The notes beneath the pieces are model-generated. The model was not told the origin of the DNA, searched no databases, and saw nothing but the letters and a program-made list of their open reading frames with translations. A program made the position numbers and the translations under genes. A stretch of DNA of 64,000 bases from Fereydounia khargensis (lineage: Eukaryota; Basidiomycota; Ustilaginomycetes; Urocystidales; Fereydouniaceae), in assembly GCA_026413255.1 (NCBI GenBank), contig JAOCZO010000004.1, positions 1 to 64,000 of the forward strand, given 5' to 3'. Positions within the stretch are counted from its first letter, which is position 1, and each line of letters begins with the position of its first letter. Below, piece by piece: positions 62,919 to 64,000 of the stretch.

Positions 62919-64000
62919 TCATGGGGTCCATCGAGACGCGGATCCCTTAGGTTGGATACAATGTTCCGGCGACACAATCGCGTCCAGGATACGGTCCCGC
63001 TCATCGGTAGGAACCCGCCGGTCCTCGGGTAGGATCTGCTCTTGCAAAGCCAACGCAACTGATTGCAAATAGAGGTCCATGTTAGCTCTACAGCATTCGC
63101 AGTCTTATTTTGATTGCTGATGCAGGTCGGATTCGGATTGTGCTCACCTGTGACGGGCCCTGGTCGGCTTTGGCGGCTGGCGAATTCGTCAGCCCGTGTA
63201 AAGTACCGGTCGTAGTAGCCCTTTCCGTGACCAAGTCGTCCACCTGCCATGTCAAATGCAACACCTATCTCGGCCACAAGGCAATTGAGTAGAGAATCCA
63301 CGCCGATCAGTCTTGGCAGAGATTGACTCAGAGCAGGAAACTGACGTGACGTACCTGGAGCAAGAATGAGATCAAGGCCCTTGCCTCCGGTCTTCTCATC
63401 GAGTGCTGGAGAGCATGGCCAAAGCGGGGTCAGTGTCTGCGTTGGAATGACCCTGGTTGTGCGAGGCATGCTTACTCACCCTCTTCTCTCAGAGTGCCGT
63501 CCGGGTAGTGGAGCTCAGGTTCCTTGATGCCCCATCGGTTCATTTTCATCGAGCTGTAATCGTCCAGGTCTTTCAATCGTAGCATGACCATATCGTTGGC
63601 AAATGTAGTCGCCTGAGTTGTCGTTGCTTCTGGTACGGTCGGCCCATTGACAGCAGCTGGGGCGACAGGGGAAGCGAACAACGGAACATAGAGCCTCTTG
63701 CCTGCAACAAGAAGGAAGATGAGTTTGGTTGAGCAAAGTGTTGCCCTTTGGAGTGTGACCCACCGTCGCGGAGAATCGCTCGGCAAATGTCGTCTGTGAC
63801 CACCTCGCCGACGTCCATGTTGACGTAGACGCTGATAGCCTGGGCTTGTGCATAGCTAGGTGACCGGAGCACGCGGTCGGCCACCTTCCTGGCTGACATC
63901 GCAGAATAAAAGACATGAGTTCATTATCATGAGCGCACGACCTTTCGAGGCGGAGTAATGCTCACATTGGACAGCGAGCTGCTCGCTCGAGACGTTGCGG
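62919..64000 (-). CDS. FAU1: 5-formyltetrahydrofolate cyclo-ligase (MTHFS), N-terminus beyond window
   Basis: ATP-dependent conversion of 5-formyl-THF to 5,10-methenyl-THF. Visible exons: 64000-63966 (continues outside), 63892-63764, 63701-63480, 63405-63355, 63264-63148 and 63058-62919; every join keeps the frame, and about 230 residues are visible. The spliced start reads NVSSEQLAVQSRKVADRVL, matching the family N-terminal helix, so about ten residues are missing. ISVYVNMDVGEV, KRLYVPLF, MKMNRWGIKEPE, LDLILAPGVAFD and the GRLGHGKGYYDRYF signature follow in family order. Five short introns of 73-90 nt are unusual beside the mostly intron-poor neighbours. The acceptor at 63265 (GAGATAG) is weak in pyrimidines but is required by the conserved PGVAFD join. 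Confidence 0.93.

Overview
The window is nuclear DNA from a basidiomycete, most probably a member of the Ustilaginomycotina (smut fungi and relatives). It is gene-dense and eukaryotic: short spliceosomal introns of about 55-340 nt with GTRNGT donors and YAG acceptors, many long intronless genes, and no operons or bacterial signals. The strongest lineage marker is an apparent orthologue of Rrm4, the endosomal mRNA-transport protein known from Ustilago maydis, at 45036-47357. The residues differ from the U. maydis protein I remember, so this is a relative and not U. maydis itself. I recognise 25 protein-coding genes and two copies of one tRNA-Ser(GCU) gene. Several genes (tfb5, ist1, the MFS transporter, LAP, the folate cyclo-ligase) had to be assembled from exons.

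Layout. 1-9.8 kb: partial tRNA-Ser, rad16 (nucleotide excision repair) and xanthine dehydrogenase (purine use), all on +. 9.9-17.8 kb: atg11 (-), mitochondrial ribosomal protein mL38 (+) and STRAP WD40 protein (-). 18.7-25.4 kb: a Clr2-like silencing protein with a C-terminal WW domain (-), DNA primase small subunit (-) and the ESCRT-III protein Ist1 (+). 25.5-33.6 kb: DNAJC17-type J protein (-), Mtf1-like mitochondrial transcription factor (+), Pam17 (-), the decapping helicase Dhh1 (+) behind a very long ATG-free leader, and Tfb5 of TFIIH (-). 34.1-44.5 kb: second tRNA-Ser, an MFS monocarboxylate-type transporter, a head-to-head pair of ribosomal protein genes (RPL28/RPL10), a GPR1/FUN34/YaaH acetate-type transporter and a cytochrome b561-like membrane protein, with a 2.4 kb gene-poor stretch. 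45-64 kb: Rrm4, a 2.9 kb intergenic region, a Dma1-type FHA-RING ubiquitin ligase, trifunctional C1-tetrahydrofolate synthase, Doa1/Ufd3, leucyl aminopeptidase and a 5-formyltetrahydrofolate cyclo-ligase that runs off the window end.

The genes are mostly core housekeeping and are not organised as one pathway. Themes that recur are DNA repair and TFIIH (rad16, tfb5), mitochondrial biogenesis (mL38, Mtf1-like, Pam17), mRNA fate (Dhh1, Rrm4), ubiquitin and endosome biology (Dma1, Doa1, Ist1, Rrm4) and one-carbon folate metabolism (C1-THF synthase, cyclo-ligase). The points most worth a second look are the Rrm4 orthologue with its frame-preserving intron, the Clr2-WW fusion, a set of long 5' regions with no upstream ATG (1191 nt before dhh1), the near-identical tRNA-Ser copies with a matching 3' trailer hairpin, and the micro-exon structure of tfb5.
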